Shown here piece after piece: positions 53,101 to 64,000 of a stretch of 64,000 bases of DNA. A model generated the notes under the pieces. That model made no database searches. It saw nothing but the letters and a program-made list of their open reading frames with translations, and was not told where the DNA came from. Location: positions 14,556,548-14,620,547 of the forward strand of contig JANVCC010010406.1 in the NCBI GenBank assembly GCA_025345505.1. The letters run 5' to 3'. How positions within the stretch are numbered: the first letter of the stretch is position 1; each line of letters opens with the position of its first letter. Both the position numbers and the translations under genes were made by a program. Source of the DNA: Todiramphus chloris collaris. Lineage: Eukaryota > Chordata > Aves > Coraciiformes > Alcedinidae.

Positions 53101-56100
53101 CTGAAAGCTGGCTCAAGTAATTTCCTGGAAAAAAATGACCCAGGATATTTCTGTTTATTAACTTATTTATAATTCTAACTTAAGTTAAATTGTTTCAGCT
53201 AGATTTCAGATTTTTAGATAGGGAATATACCCTTCACTTAAGACAGAGAAGCTGATATTAATGACAAGACAATACGAAGCTACTTGGTATGACTAAATTA
53301 TTAAAATTGCCAGCTCAATTTCAGACATTCCTCTACTCAAAACAGAGGCAGAGTATTTGTGGAAAAGACGCATGAGGAGCTGTGAAATGAAGAGAGAAGA
53401 AACAGTGAAGAAAAAATGTACATAAGTTACTGAAGCACTGAAAGTGTGGTCCTGAGAAAAGTGAGTGTTTTAAGGAACAGAGGAAGATACAAATTGGAAT
53501 TGCTGAGCTTGTCATTACAGTCCTCTTTTACATATTTGGTCACTGTTGGATGCAAGGGATAAATATTTTTAACCTACGTGCAAACAGGTTAGTATCAGGT
53601 ACCTGTCTGCATAGTGAATTTTATCTCCTACAAGGAGTGGTCCCAAGTGTTGCTTTATACTCTGAACAAAAAGAAGCAGAGTGATACAGGTGAAATAGTT
53701 TAATCTGTGCAAAATTAAAAGTACTTTTGTTGGGAAAAAATACGGTAAAAGAACAAGGTTTTTAAGTTTTAGACTGGACTTCAGTAGAATAAGGAGATAT
53801 TAGACTTTTTTTTTTAGTGCAGAAGGACAATGAGAATTTGGGATGGTTCTGCTTTTAAAATCTGACTGAGTTGGCACACTCTACAGAGCTGGAGAGGAAA
53901 ATTCTTGAGATCTTCTCTAAAGCTGTATTAAGCACATTTAAAATCAAGTTTTCATTGACTTTGATAAGAGAAGAGGACTAATTTGTCAGTCAAGCCCACC
54001 TGTATTGTTAGTAAAGATCTGTATTCTGCATAGTTAAATAAAATATAATTTCTGGTGCCTGAACAAAGCATTAGTTGGATATAGGTCCTTGTATGCTTCT
54101 GTTGATATTTATAACTAGGTTGTCTCCACAGGTCTACACACTATTCCTTATTAAGCTATTAATCTGCATACAGCTAGCCTCACCGAGCAAAGCATTTCCA
54201 AGTTTGACTCAGGATCTGACCCTTTTGTAACAGAGGCTGAGGAGATAAATGAGCAATGTATCTTGGGGAAGTCAGTTGTTGGATGAATATGCGTGATTCT
54301 GCTCTTGATCTCCCCTGATTAGGCTGAAGTAGCTGCTCTACTCAGTGAATTTCCTGGAAATTCTTACTATTTTTTAGAAATAGTGCTTCTGGCAATGTAG
54401 CTATGAAATGTGTATGGGCTTAGAGAATGTGTGCAATTTGTATGCAACTCTGATTCTAGGTCAAATTTTCTTTGATATGTTTGATAATGTCTGATTTCTT
54501 AACTTTCCAGAAGTTACTCTGTTTGCTATACCCTAACCCTGTTTGCTTTCAAGAGATCTGGTGCAATCACACAAAAATTGTAACTGTCAAATCCAGTCCA
54601 TTTAATAATTTTTTACAGGTCTATTTAAGATTTTTATTGCTCTAGAGTGGTTCCTCTTTCTCCTTCACATGCTGCCTTCTGAAATTGAAAATGCAATATC
54701 TACAGTAATCTCTAGTTTTAGGTAAGTGGAGAATTCTGTTACTGTTACTTGCATGAAGTGCTCTTGACATTGTAGAAGTTGTTCTCTTGTTTTGAGCAAA
54801 GCAGGTAATGGAGAATTCTGGACAAGCCAGTTAGTTTTCCAACTGAATTGTATAAAATTCTGCAGGTTTGATACTTGCTGCTGAGTGTTACGGACACTGA
54901 GCACAGGTATGCTCACAGGGCTTTTCTTCCCATAAGCCATTTTGCAATAATCATAATTGTTTTCAAGCATTTCTCTATTATCTCTTAAAAAAAAAAAAAA
55001 CAAACCCCAAAAAAAGAAATGCCATATATATGTCAGTGTAAAAATATTTCATGCATATGTATGATGTATGTACATAATATACATATAGGTAGAATAGTCA
55101 ATTATCAGCAAATCCTCATACATGACTTGACTGAGTGGTGACTGTTTTGAAAACAGGACAGTTTCATAGGGTTCATGATCTCTAAATTCTGAACATCTTG
55201 TAAGGAAAAAAAAAAGGTTTAGTGCACCTTATAGAGAATTACTGTCTTTTTAGGAAATTATTTTTTCCTCCTCCCCCTTACAAAATGATAAGAAAGGGTC
55301 AGCATTAAATCAGTAAATCTGAATAAAGGGTGTTGTACAATCTGTAACGTAGGGAATTTCATGAAAGCATCTTTACTTATGATAATTTCAGTATTAGCAG
55401 CGGAACAGGTAGGTGGTTTCTGCTCTTTCCCTTGCAAACCTAGTTTTGATTCCAACAAAAACAGGGTCTATAAGAATAAAAATATGGAAACTAACTACTA
55501 ATACTTACCAGTTTCTGATGGCCAAATCACTGAAAGGAGGAATCTATGAATATTTTACTAATCTTTGCTATTAGATCTTTCTCTTCTGAAGTATAGCACT
55601 ACAGTATGTATTGCAGGAGGGAAATAAAGCTGCAGACTTTTAGACAGCCCATTGGCGGTGTGGTGCGTGTATGTACATATATATATTTCTTTATTTCAGT
55701 AAAATAATTTCAATATTTTTTTCTTAAGCTTAGGAACATATCACAAACACCCTGAGGCACAGTTTTCAGACATTATAATTTATTTTTTAAAACCTATTAG
55801 TATGTGTTCAAATCTGGAGAGCGTCTCCTATTTATTGCAATGGAGAGTTATAAGATTATTACTTTCTTTTCTCACCATCATAGAGTCACATACCATAGAT
55901 TCTTCAGGTTGTGTCAGTCTTCACTTTTTCTTTCTTACCATGGGGTCTTCTGCCTGTAAAGCAGGAAACGCTTCCATGGGCCTCTTGTGGCTGTGGCCAA
56001 AACATTGCTGAACTTCTTCAGGAGGGCTTTCCCTGCTTTCCTTTCATGGTGTTGACGAATTTATTAGTTGCTTGATCTTGCAGACCTCATCTGTCAGGCT

Positions 56101-57216
56101 TCTTAAAAGAAAGTGCCCATTGATATAAGTGTGGTAGTTATTGAATCTGCTATTCAAAATTATGAGCTGTTTGTTTGAGTTGGGGTACAATTAGAATTTA
56201 TTCAGATGTGTTTTTATGGATGACAAAAACTTTCAAAAAATGTCATGATCTTGAATTTCATGTCTTTGTGTGGAGTAAAATATGGAAGTGAATACCAGAA
56301 AAACTGTTTTTATAGCATTTTTGACCTGGATAAATTAAACAGTGACTTTATAATGCGAGAATGATTTTTTTTATTATTATTTATTTTTATTTTTTTTAAT
56401 TTATCTTTTTAAGCTACTTTTGCATAAATTGTGTTTTGACAAGCTTCTACAGCTAACCAAACATTTTTATTTCTGACTTTTGGAAGATGCTGAGCATGTT
56501 CAGGTACTATATTGTCAGCTAGCGTAATTCAGCACCTCTAAAAAGCAAGCAATTTTAAAATTAATTTCAGGCAGAATTTTACTCCATATTTTTGCTCTGC
56601 ACCTTTTCTGAGAAATGCTGTTATATTTTTGTAGGCAGATTCATATTTTCTGAGAGACAGCTCTTCTGCTGTGTGCTTACCATGTGCTTGTCTTGCAAGA
56701 GGACAAAGGTGATAAGAACCATTCAGTTGCTTTGTGTAACATGGGTTGCCATAATCAAGTAGACAGGGATAGTGTAGTGCATTTGCAGAGCAACAGCCTG
56801 GATAGTGGAGTGACTTTTTCTTCCTCTGACTTTGTTGCTAAACTCCATCATGTGACAGAATCAGTATTTTGTTTCATAAAAATTACGTGTCTAGCAAATA
56901 ATGGCTAATTTAGAATAATGTGAAATTTTATTGACTGCTACACTGCTTATAAAATTGTTACAAAACAGTTTGAATTGGAAAAGCTTTGAATCTAAAGAGA
57001 ATAAATTTAATGCGAATGCCTTTAATTAAATTTTGCTTAATCTAAATAATGTAATTTGTATTGATTATGCTGCTGCAGTTCATTTGGATTTTTATTTTTA
57101 ATTAAGAATCAGTTGTCTCATTTTACCTTCCAGACCTATTCATAAAATGACTGTGAAGAAAATACATGTTAATTAAATTAACACTTATATACATTTATTA
57201 AACCCAAATCAGGTCG

Positions 57217-57217
<1 letters not shown>

Positions 57218-57265
<48 letters not shown>

Positions 57266-57386
57266 CTTGTGTTTTTTTTTTTTTTTNNNNNNNNNNNNNN
57301 NNNNNNNNNNNNNNNNNNNNNNNNNNNNNNNNNNNNNNNNNNNNNNNNNNNNNNNNNNNNNNNNNNNNNNNNNNNNNNNNNNNNNN

Positions 57387-57425
<39 letters not shown>
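57218..57425. other. Poly-T run with second 100-N assembly gap
   Basis: T runs at 57218-57265 and 57272-57286, separated by CTTGTG, are followed by exactly 100 N (57287-57386) and then T again to 57425. The structure is the same as in the gap near 40.8 kb. The true length is unknown. Confidence 0.97.
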
Positions 57426-57479
57426 CCTGTGTTAAGATATGTTAGTAATATTTCTCATGAGGATAACAATCAAATTTTA

Positions 57480-57735
57480 TTTGGTTTTAGATTAGATTTA
57501 GGTTAGATATTAGGAAGAAATTCTTTACTGTGAGGGTGGTGAGACACTGAAATGGGCTGCCCAGAGAAGTTGTGGGTATCCCCCTCTTTGGAAGTGTTCA
57601 AGACTCGGTTGGATGGGGCTTTGAGTAACCTGGTCTAGTGGAAGATGTTCCCCCACCACATGATAGTGGGATTGGAACTGGATGATTGTTAAGGTTCCTT
57701 CCAACCCAAACCACTCTGCAATTCTAGGATTCTAA
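57480..57735 (+). mobile_element. CR1 LINE 3' end
   Basis: This is the C-terminal reverse transcriptase relic and 3' tail of a CR1: GATATTAGGAAGAAATTCTT, GGGCTGCCCAGAGAAGTTGT, then GGAACTGGATGATTGTTAAG and CCTTCCAACCC, ending ATTCTAGGATTCT. It starts shortly after the poly-T gap, so more of it could lie in the unsequenced part. Confidence 0.88.
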
Positions 57736-57849
57736 CTATTGTTGACTTGCTAAATAAATGCCTCTTTTTCTTAGAAATACTTCAGATACTAGTAACCTAG
57801 TGGTACTGCGTTAATTTTGTCATACATAAGGAGACACTTTATTGCTCTG

Positions 57850-58092
57850 TACAACTGTCTGATGGCAGAAGGTTTAGATTGTATGTTAGTAAAAATTTCT
57901 TCACAAAAAGGGTTATAAAGCAGTGGAACAGGCTGCCCAGGGAAGTTGTGGAGTCACCATCCTTGGAGGTATTCAAAAGATGTGTAGATATGGTGCTAAG
58001 TGAAAAGGTATAGTGGTTACTTGTTAGTGATGGTTGGATCTGATGATTTTGAAGGTTTCTTCCAACTGAATTGATTCTACAACTCTGTGAAA
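57850..58092 (+). mobile_element. CR1 LINE 3' end, second copy
   Basis: The same part of CR1 as the copy just upstream, in the same orientation but of a different subtype. It reads AACAGGCTGCCCAGGGAAGT, GTGGAGTCACCATCCTTGGA, then GATGGTTGGATCTGATGATT and TTCCAACTGAATTGATTCT. The tail units are degenerate. Confidence 0.85.
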
Positions 58093-60591
58093 TATGTAGA
58101 CAGACTGTTGAATGATTCCTCTGCCTCCAGAGAACCATTGTTTCAATTAATACATCTCTTATTTACAGTGATGTTTGCCTTTCAGTATAAATTATTTTTG
58201 TTGTTGTTGTTTTTGTTAAGGTAATGACCACTTAGGGATGACACATACAATAAAGGCACATAGTCTAACAGGTACTTTTAGCAATACTTGGCATCCTGGT
58301 TGAATTTGTGATTATAGTTCCTCTGTCACTTGTATAAATTACTTGCTTACGTTTAGATTGATTTTTGGGAGGAACTTCATCAGAATCTGAATTGTTGCTT
58401 TATGTCTGATAGTGAAAAATACTTACCATTCTGTTGTTTGCTTTTCATGATTCACATTTAGCGTATTTGACTTTTTCTTTTCCCCCAGAAAAGAAACTGT
58501 TTCACTTTATATATGCCCTTTACTGTAATTATAAAATTGACTTTCAGTATTGTTTAATCGCTGAAATCAGCAGCACTACTTCCCTGCAATATAAAAAATC
58601 TACACAACATTTTAATGAGTGATAATACTGAACAGCAATCAGAAACTCTCTGGAAGGCAAATTTTAACATATTCTGCATTCTTTTTTCAATTCTGAAAAT
58701 ACATTTTGCATCTCCTATGTAACGAGCATTGGTGGATATCTTGCCTTCTGTCCTTGAGTTGAGCTCCTAAGCTTTTGTGTAGAGTTTATTCTCTGAACAG
58801 TCTATCTCTTCAAGTGCTTTTCTGGCAAACTTAGTGTTTTAGCACTATGAATGGGTCAAGATACCAAAAAATGATTCACAACTTTCTGTCCATTCATAAT
58901 TCTGACCTCATTTACTGTAAATACAAGTACAGAAAAATTCCTAATTCCAAGCTCAGGAAGTACCTAGTTTAAAATTTCATAGTATCATGTATTTCATTAA
59001 GCTCACCATCCAAGGAGCTATTTTTCAAAGTGAATTCTCTGCGGTAATTAAGAAAAGTGAGACACTAATTCTAATAAGCCACGTGTGAAATTAGCACAAC
59101 CTGGCCTGTAGCCTTACTGCAAGTTCAAAGATGGGATAAGTTCGGTGACCAATTGCTTCATTTGATCTTAGAGGATTATTGGTTTATCATGCCATTTTTG
59201 GACTTCTTGAGTGTTTTCCCTCAGAAGGGATTTAAAATAAAGATTATTTCCTTTACTGAGTGTTTCTTTGTACCTCTTTTGAGCTAGGACTTCTTTTGTG
59301 TATCATGTCAATTTACTGGTCATCATTTCAATTTTTCAGGATAACTTCTGTTTTTAAGGCTTCTGTTTCTAAACCCATGATGATAGTCTTTACTTTCGTT
59401 CAGTTGTGTTTTCCTCAAGTGCATCCTGACATATTAAGTCTTTACACAGAGCATTTCTGATTCAGAACGCCAAGCCTGCTTTTCACAAGATCCATAGAAC
59501 TTCCAATTATTCGCAGCTATCATTTCAGAATGACAAGAAGACACTCTTATAAATATTTTGCTACCTGAGGGTGATTGTTTTATTTTCATATGAGTATCTC
59601 AAGAATTTGTAAAGTCCCATCTATGGATGTACCTAGACTGAAATTTGTGTGTTGTTGTTGAAACTTTTGGTTTGGAAACTAGAAAGCGCTATATAATTCT
59701 AGGAAATCTCTTCAGTTTCTTGGATTTAGGCAGTATGAGTGTATGTAGTTTACATGTGTGGCTTCTGTGGCCTCTCCTGGAGTTACTTACAGGAACATGG
59801 ACTTGGTGAGGCTTGAACACCTGACATGGTGAGGAAGATGGAGAACTTCTGTGTTCTAGGAATTTCCATCTTCACACCCTTTATGACTCTTGAAACCCTT
59901 TATAGAGGAGGATGGCAGTACTTCTGTTGTCAGGTGATCACAAGCAGCCTCTACATGGCCAAAGGTTTTTCCTGGTGAAATATATGAATGAAAATGGCTG
60001 CAGTTTTTCACTTGGACCTCAGTCTTAATAGGTATGTGTGGAGAATATTCTTGGTACACCTGTCCTGATTATAATAATATCCATTTTAGAATACCTTAGT
60101 TTGACTTGGATATTGAGTTGTTTACCTTTCCCAAGATAGAAATAATGAGGTACTGCATAAGCAGTAAAACTATAGACAACCTGGAAACTCAGCTGGCAAA
60201 AATCCTGGGATCTGTGGGCTTATGGCATGTGTATGAACATATTTATACATTTGAATTGTTGGGATAAAGTGAAAAAGATATATTTTTGTTTTCATAGAAA
60301 GTTGTAAGAATGTAAGCAGTTTTATGTGTTTCATGGTGGGTTTTTTGTTGTTTTGTTTTGTTCCCCCTACCCCCCTTAGTTTGCTGATACCAGCTTCTCA
60401 TTTCTGGTCTTATCGCTGTAGCTGAGTGTCAACATACTTGAACATTGAATGTCTGGGAGTATAGGTGAGGTGGAGATTGCTCCTGTACATACATAGCGAG
60501 ATAGCTGCGTATTGCTTTGATAACTAAGTGCTTTCTACTTCTGATAATGCTCAGGTTCCTGAATAAAAATTATTTAACATTTTTTTTTCCC

Positions 60592-60867
60592 CAAAAGCAT
60601 ATCGGAAGTACATTGATACATGTCCTGAAAGACTTAGAACTGAAGCAGTGGGTTTTGGAGGTGAATGAAGATTACACAAAGAGATTTACAAGGAGGAATG
60701 CAGATTATGGGGAACAATTATGGCATTATTCTGGTGAGGCAAATATGAAACTTGGTGGTTCTAAAAATAGTTTACTGTTGCTACACTTTATATTAAACCC
60801 AATTATAAGACATTCTTCAAAATCATGGTGTAGAAGTAATTTGCAAACTGAAATTCCAGAGTCTTAG
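60592..60867 (+). other. Unexplained open frame with an acceptor-like start
   Basis: A frame that opens at 60517 continues without a stop to 60867. After a T/C tract and AG (about 60582-60598) it reads HIGSTLIHVLKDLELKQWVL and EVNEDYTKRFTRRNADYGEQ, with a charged composition unlike the surrounding phenylalanine-rich chance frames. It is not any KDM4C segment I know. It could be a relic of an unrecognised repeat, a lineage-specific exon, or chance. No family is recognised. Confidence 0.2.
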
Positions 60868-61449
60868 TTATTATTTAGGAGGACAGTTAGTGAGTAAGCA
60901 TGATCGTGGGAAGTACAGGGTCATCTTCTTTCTCAGTTGGGTTGAACATAATAGACAAAAGTTCTCAGTGAGTGTCAAAGAAAACTAGGTTAGATTTATG
61001 ATCAGTCATACATATTATTGGGTATTAGTTCAGTTTCTAAAAAGGCTGTGCTGTGTATCTTATGTGAAGCTTCAGCTGTGGAGTTCAGGACCTTAATAGG
61101 CCTTTAAATTTTTTTTTTTAAAATCCCTTTTTTAGGGACAGACTTGAAATTACTGTGCTTTATGATAGTTGTGAAGACGTGGGTTGTTTTTTTTGTCTGT
61201 TTTGAAAAAATGAAATAGTGGTCAGCAGTATAGAAATTAAATTAAAAGGTGTTCCACTTTGTGTGGCAATACACTTCTTCTCTCATGCCAGTTGCTGGTT
61301 TATTCCTATTTACAGCTTTGATATGTTTCTTTTTTTGACAGCTGAATATTTCTGTTTACTCACATCACTTATATATATGTATTAGTTGTCTATCTGCTAA
61401 TAAAAGTCCAAGAAATACTAGTGTTTTGTCATGGTTCTATTCTTTCTTT

Positions 61450-61451
<2 letters not shown>

Positions 61452-61499
<48 letters not shown>

Positions 61500-61526
61500 T
61501 TTTTTTTTTTTGGTGTTTTTTTTTGT
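61452..61526. repeat. Poly-T tract (47 T, then interrupted T)
   Basis: An unbroken run of 47 T at 61452-61498 is followed by G, 11 T, GGTG and more T. It is the third very long T run on this strand in the window, and this one is assembled through. Confidence 0.95.
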
Positions 61527-64000
61527 TGTATGTATGCAGAACCAAGACATTAAAGGCTGAAAAGTTTAGTCAATAATTAGATCTGGTCAGGCCTTTCAAA
61601 ATATATTCAACTGTGTCTGCACTGCTGCTGGTTTTTTGAACTAATCTACATGAGTCTAGAAATTTATTTGAAGATACTAGTCTAGACAAGAACACAGCTG
61701 AAATGAGCAAGACTTTTTGTAAACTCTTCCCATATGAGGTACTGAATTAGGTGGCTCGTAACAGTTCTCACTGGCTCCAGCTGGTGTTGATAACACATTA
61801 GCATTACCAATAGTAAACTGTAATGTTTGGGGAAAAAAAAAAATTAAAAGGCATCAAGCATTTCTTCTAACTAATAGTTAAAATAATATTTATAAATGTA
61901 AATCCAGTGTTTAAACAAGATGAGATCTGGAGGCTATATAAGAACATATTGTTTGATTTGACTCTCCTGTCATTCCATTTAACAACAACAATAGGTTGTT
62001 TTGCTTATTACTAAATATCATTTCATATTCATTTCAAGGATAAAAATGGTGTTAATAATATGCAACTTGATTACCATAACAAAATGTTTGTCCAAAGAAT
62101 TTAAAAGTGAGATCATGAAGGTAAATTTATCATGGAATAAAATTAAATTAACAAAGTTTTATTTTCCAACTCTCGAAGCAGAAAACAAAATAAAATTGCA
62201 TGTTTTCTCTTCTTCAGATCTCTTTGATATTGCTCTTTGCTGACAGTTCTTTGAAAAGCAGAAATGACATTTGCGATCTGTTGGAATTTTATCATAGCAA
62301 ACCAAATATTTGAATTTCAGCAATATATGTTATTCAGAGTGTTCATTGGAGCATGAGCTCTGGTTTTATGTCCAATTTTAGCTATTCATCAGCAGAGGGC
62401 AATATAACTTCACACATTTCATTGAAGGAATTTAATTTGTTGATCTCTTTATTCCTAGTTTTAACTAAAGGAGCACCTACTTGTAAATACTGAGAAAATA
62501 TGTGAACTCATGATGAAAAAGCAATGAGCTGTGGTATTAGTATTTCTTAGGCACTTTCAGAAGGCTGTATAAACTTCCTAGTAGTTGTACCCTATGGGAG
62601 GTGTTCTCTAAGTTCATAAGCAGACAGATAATGTCTAGACATTATTGAGATGGCATAACATACTATTACCTATTACATTTCTACTGGACTAGCTCATGCA
62701 CCCTTACCAATTAGCTATGCACCTTTTCAGTAGTGGGTTTTTTTGTCTTGTGGTTTTTTGGTTTGGTTTGGTTTGTAATTTTTATTTCATTTTTTTTTTC
62801 CTTGGGATAGATTTGTCCAAAGTGTGGGAGGTTTTCTGTTGTTTCTTTTTACATGTGATTTGGTTTTACTGCAGGATTAAATCCCTTATGAAGAACTTGT
62901 AGTGGTTTATAGACTATGATTATGTGGTGTGTTATAAGTTAAGTGTAATGAGAAGCTATGCTGTGATAATTAAAAAAAAGTAGATTCGGGTCTCCGTAAC
63001 AACATATTCAGTCTGTATGTTGTAGAGTTTTGGTTTACAGCTAGGGTGGTAAAATGAGCTTTTACAGTCCTTCGGAAGTGTGCATACTATAACCTTTTAG
63101 TATATATCATGTTAATACTAAACTGTTACGATAGTTCTTTGATTTTTATGTTGGCATTTAAGCTTTCACTTTGTTCTTCTTTCAGAACATATCAGGAATC
63201 CTAAAATGGATATGCATGTGTGCCAATTTTTTTTTTCTTTTTTTGAATATTTTTTTCCATTTCTGTTGCTCTTGAGGCATATTCATAAAGACTTCAGATG
63301 TATAGTTTCTTGTTTTTCATCTTCTCCTTGGGGTATCACACATACAAAGAGTCTACTTTACTGTCAGAGCATAAATACAATTCCTGCTAACAGCCTGGGA
63401 CAGGCAGCATTTACCAGTGTTAAAACATGAGGCTAGGATTAAAAGATTTTGAGTTCTAAATGCCAGCTCTGCCCGTGGCTTTCTAAATGGCAGCTGCATA
63501 CATCTCTTTACTTTTTTTTTCAAATGCATTGGATAATGCTGGTCTTCCTCTATTACCAAAATTGTTTTGAAGATTGAATTGCCACTACTGAAGCTGTAAT
63601 ATTTAAAATGCAAATAACAGTAGAACTGTTGTTCTACTGTTTAAGTGCTGCAGGCAGATAAAAATGTCAGAATAGATAATGAAGAATGTATGTATTTGGT
63701 ATAATGCAGCTTTTGCATTTAAGTTTTTACACAAATATTTGTGCTCATACGTTGCATTATAATTCCAGATCTGCTCCTAATTACAGGATTTGATTAAATC
63801 ATGCTTTCACACTGTCACTGATGCAAAATGGGAGCAATTTTGAATCAACTTCAGCAGGTATTAGTCTTAGTCTGAGAAACATAAAGGCAAGCAATAATTA
63901 TTAAGGCTTTTTAAATTTTACTTATTAAATAATGCAGAATTTTTGCGTATAAATATAGTGCTGGTTATATGGTTATGTCTCACAACATACACAAATTGTT

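Overview
The window looks like bird nuclear DNA. It is AT-rich, carries many CR1 retrotransposon (chicken repeat 1 LINE) fragments with typical avian CR1 3' ends, and has avian-type endogenous retrovirus LTR pieces. It has no SINE or L1 signature of a mammal. I infer a non-galliform bird, because the LTR types resemble those I recall from such genomes; this is not proven. The only protein-coding gene I can support is KDM4C (JMJD2C), a histone H3K9/H3K36 lysine demethylase, read on the plus strand. In birds this gene is expected on chromosome Z, but the window itself cannot show that.

Six consecutive coding exons are present: 200-375, 4133-4247, 14924-15117, 25159-25208, 36862-36965 and 42757-42894. 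Joined in frame they give 777 nt (259 codons), corresponding to about residues 49-307 of human KDM4C: the end of the JmjN domain and nearly all of the JmjC catalytic domain. All visible catalytic residues are intact: iron ligands H190, E192 and H278; 2-oxoglutarate contacts Y134, N200 and K208; zinc ligands C236 and H242 (human numbering). The start codon exon lies upstream of the window. The next exon, which holds the last two zinc cysteines, lies beyond base 64000. One intron (15118-25158) uses a GC donor instead of GT.

The introns make up nearly all of the window and hold old, decayed mobile elements. CR1 copies lie at about 990-1888, 8034-8107 (minus), 8640-9970, 10709-11190, 19860-22298, 32363-34560 (minus, the best preserved), 57480-57735 and 57850-58092. 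LTR-type repeats lie at about 10015-10708, 25875-26640, 38205-38700 and possibly 41272-42230. Two 100-N assembly gaps (40796-40895 and 57287-57386) sit inside long poly-T runs, and the first is preceded by five perfect copies of an 18-bp unit.

I found no RNA gene, CRISPR array, operon or other novel multi-gene system. The points most worth a second look are the GC-AG intron, the internally deleted but partly open minus-strand CR1, the LTR/CR1 composite near 10 kb, the poly-T gaps, a perfect hairpin at 12243-12278 and an unexplained reading frame near 60.6 kb.
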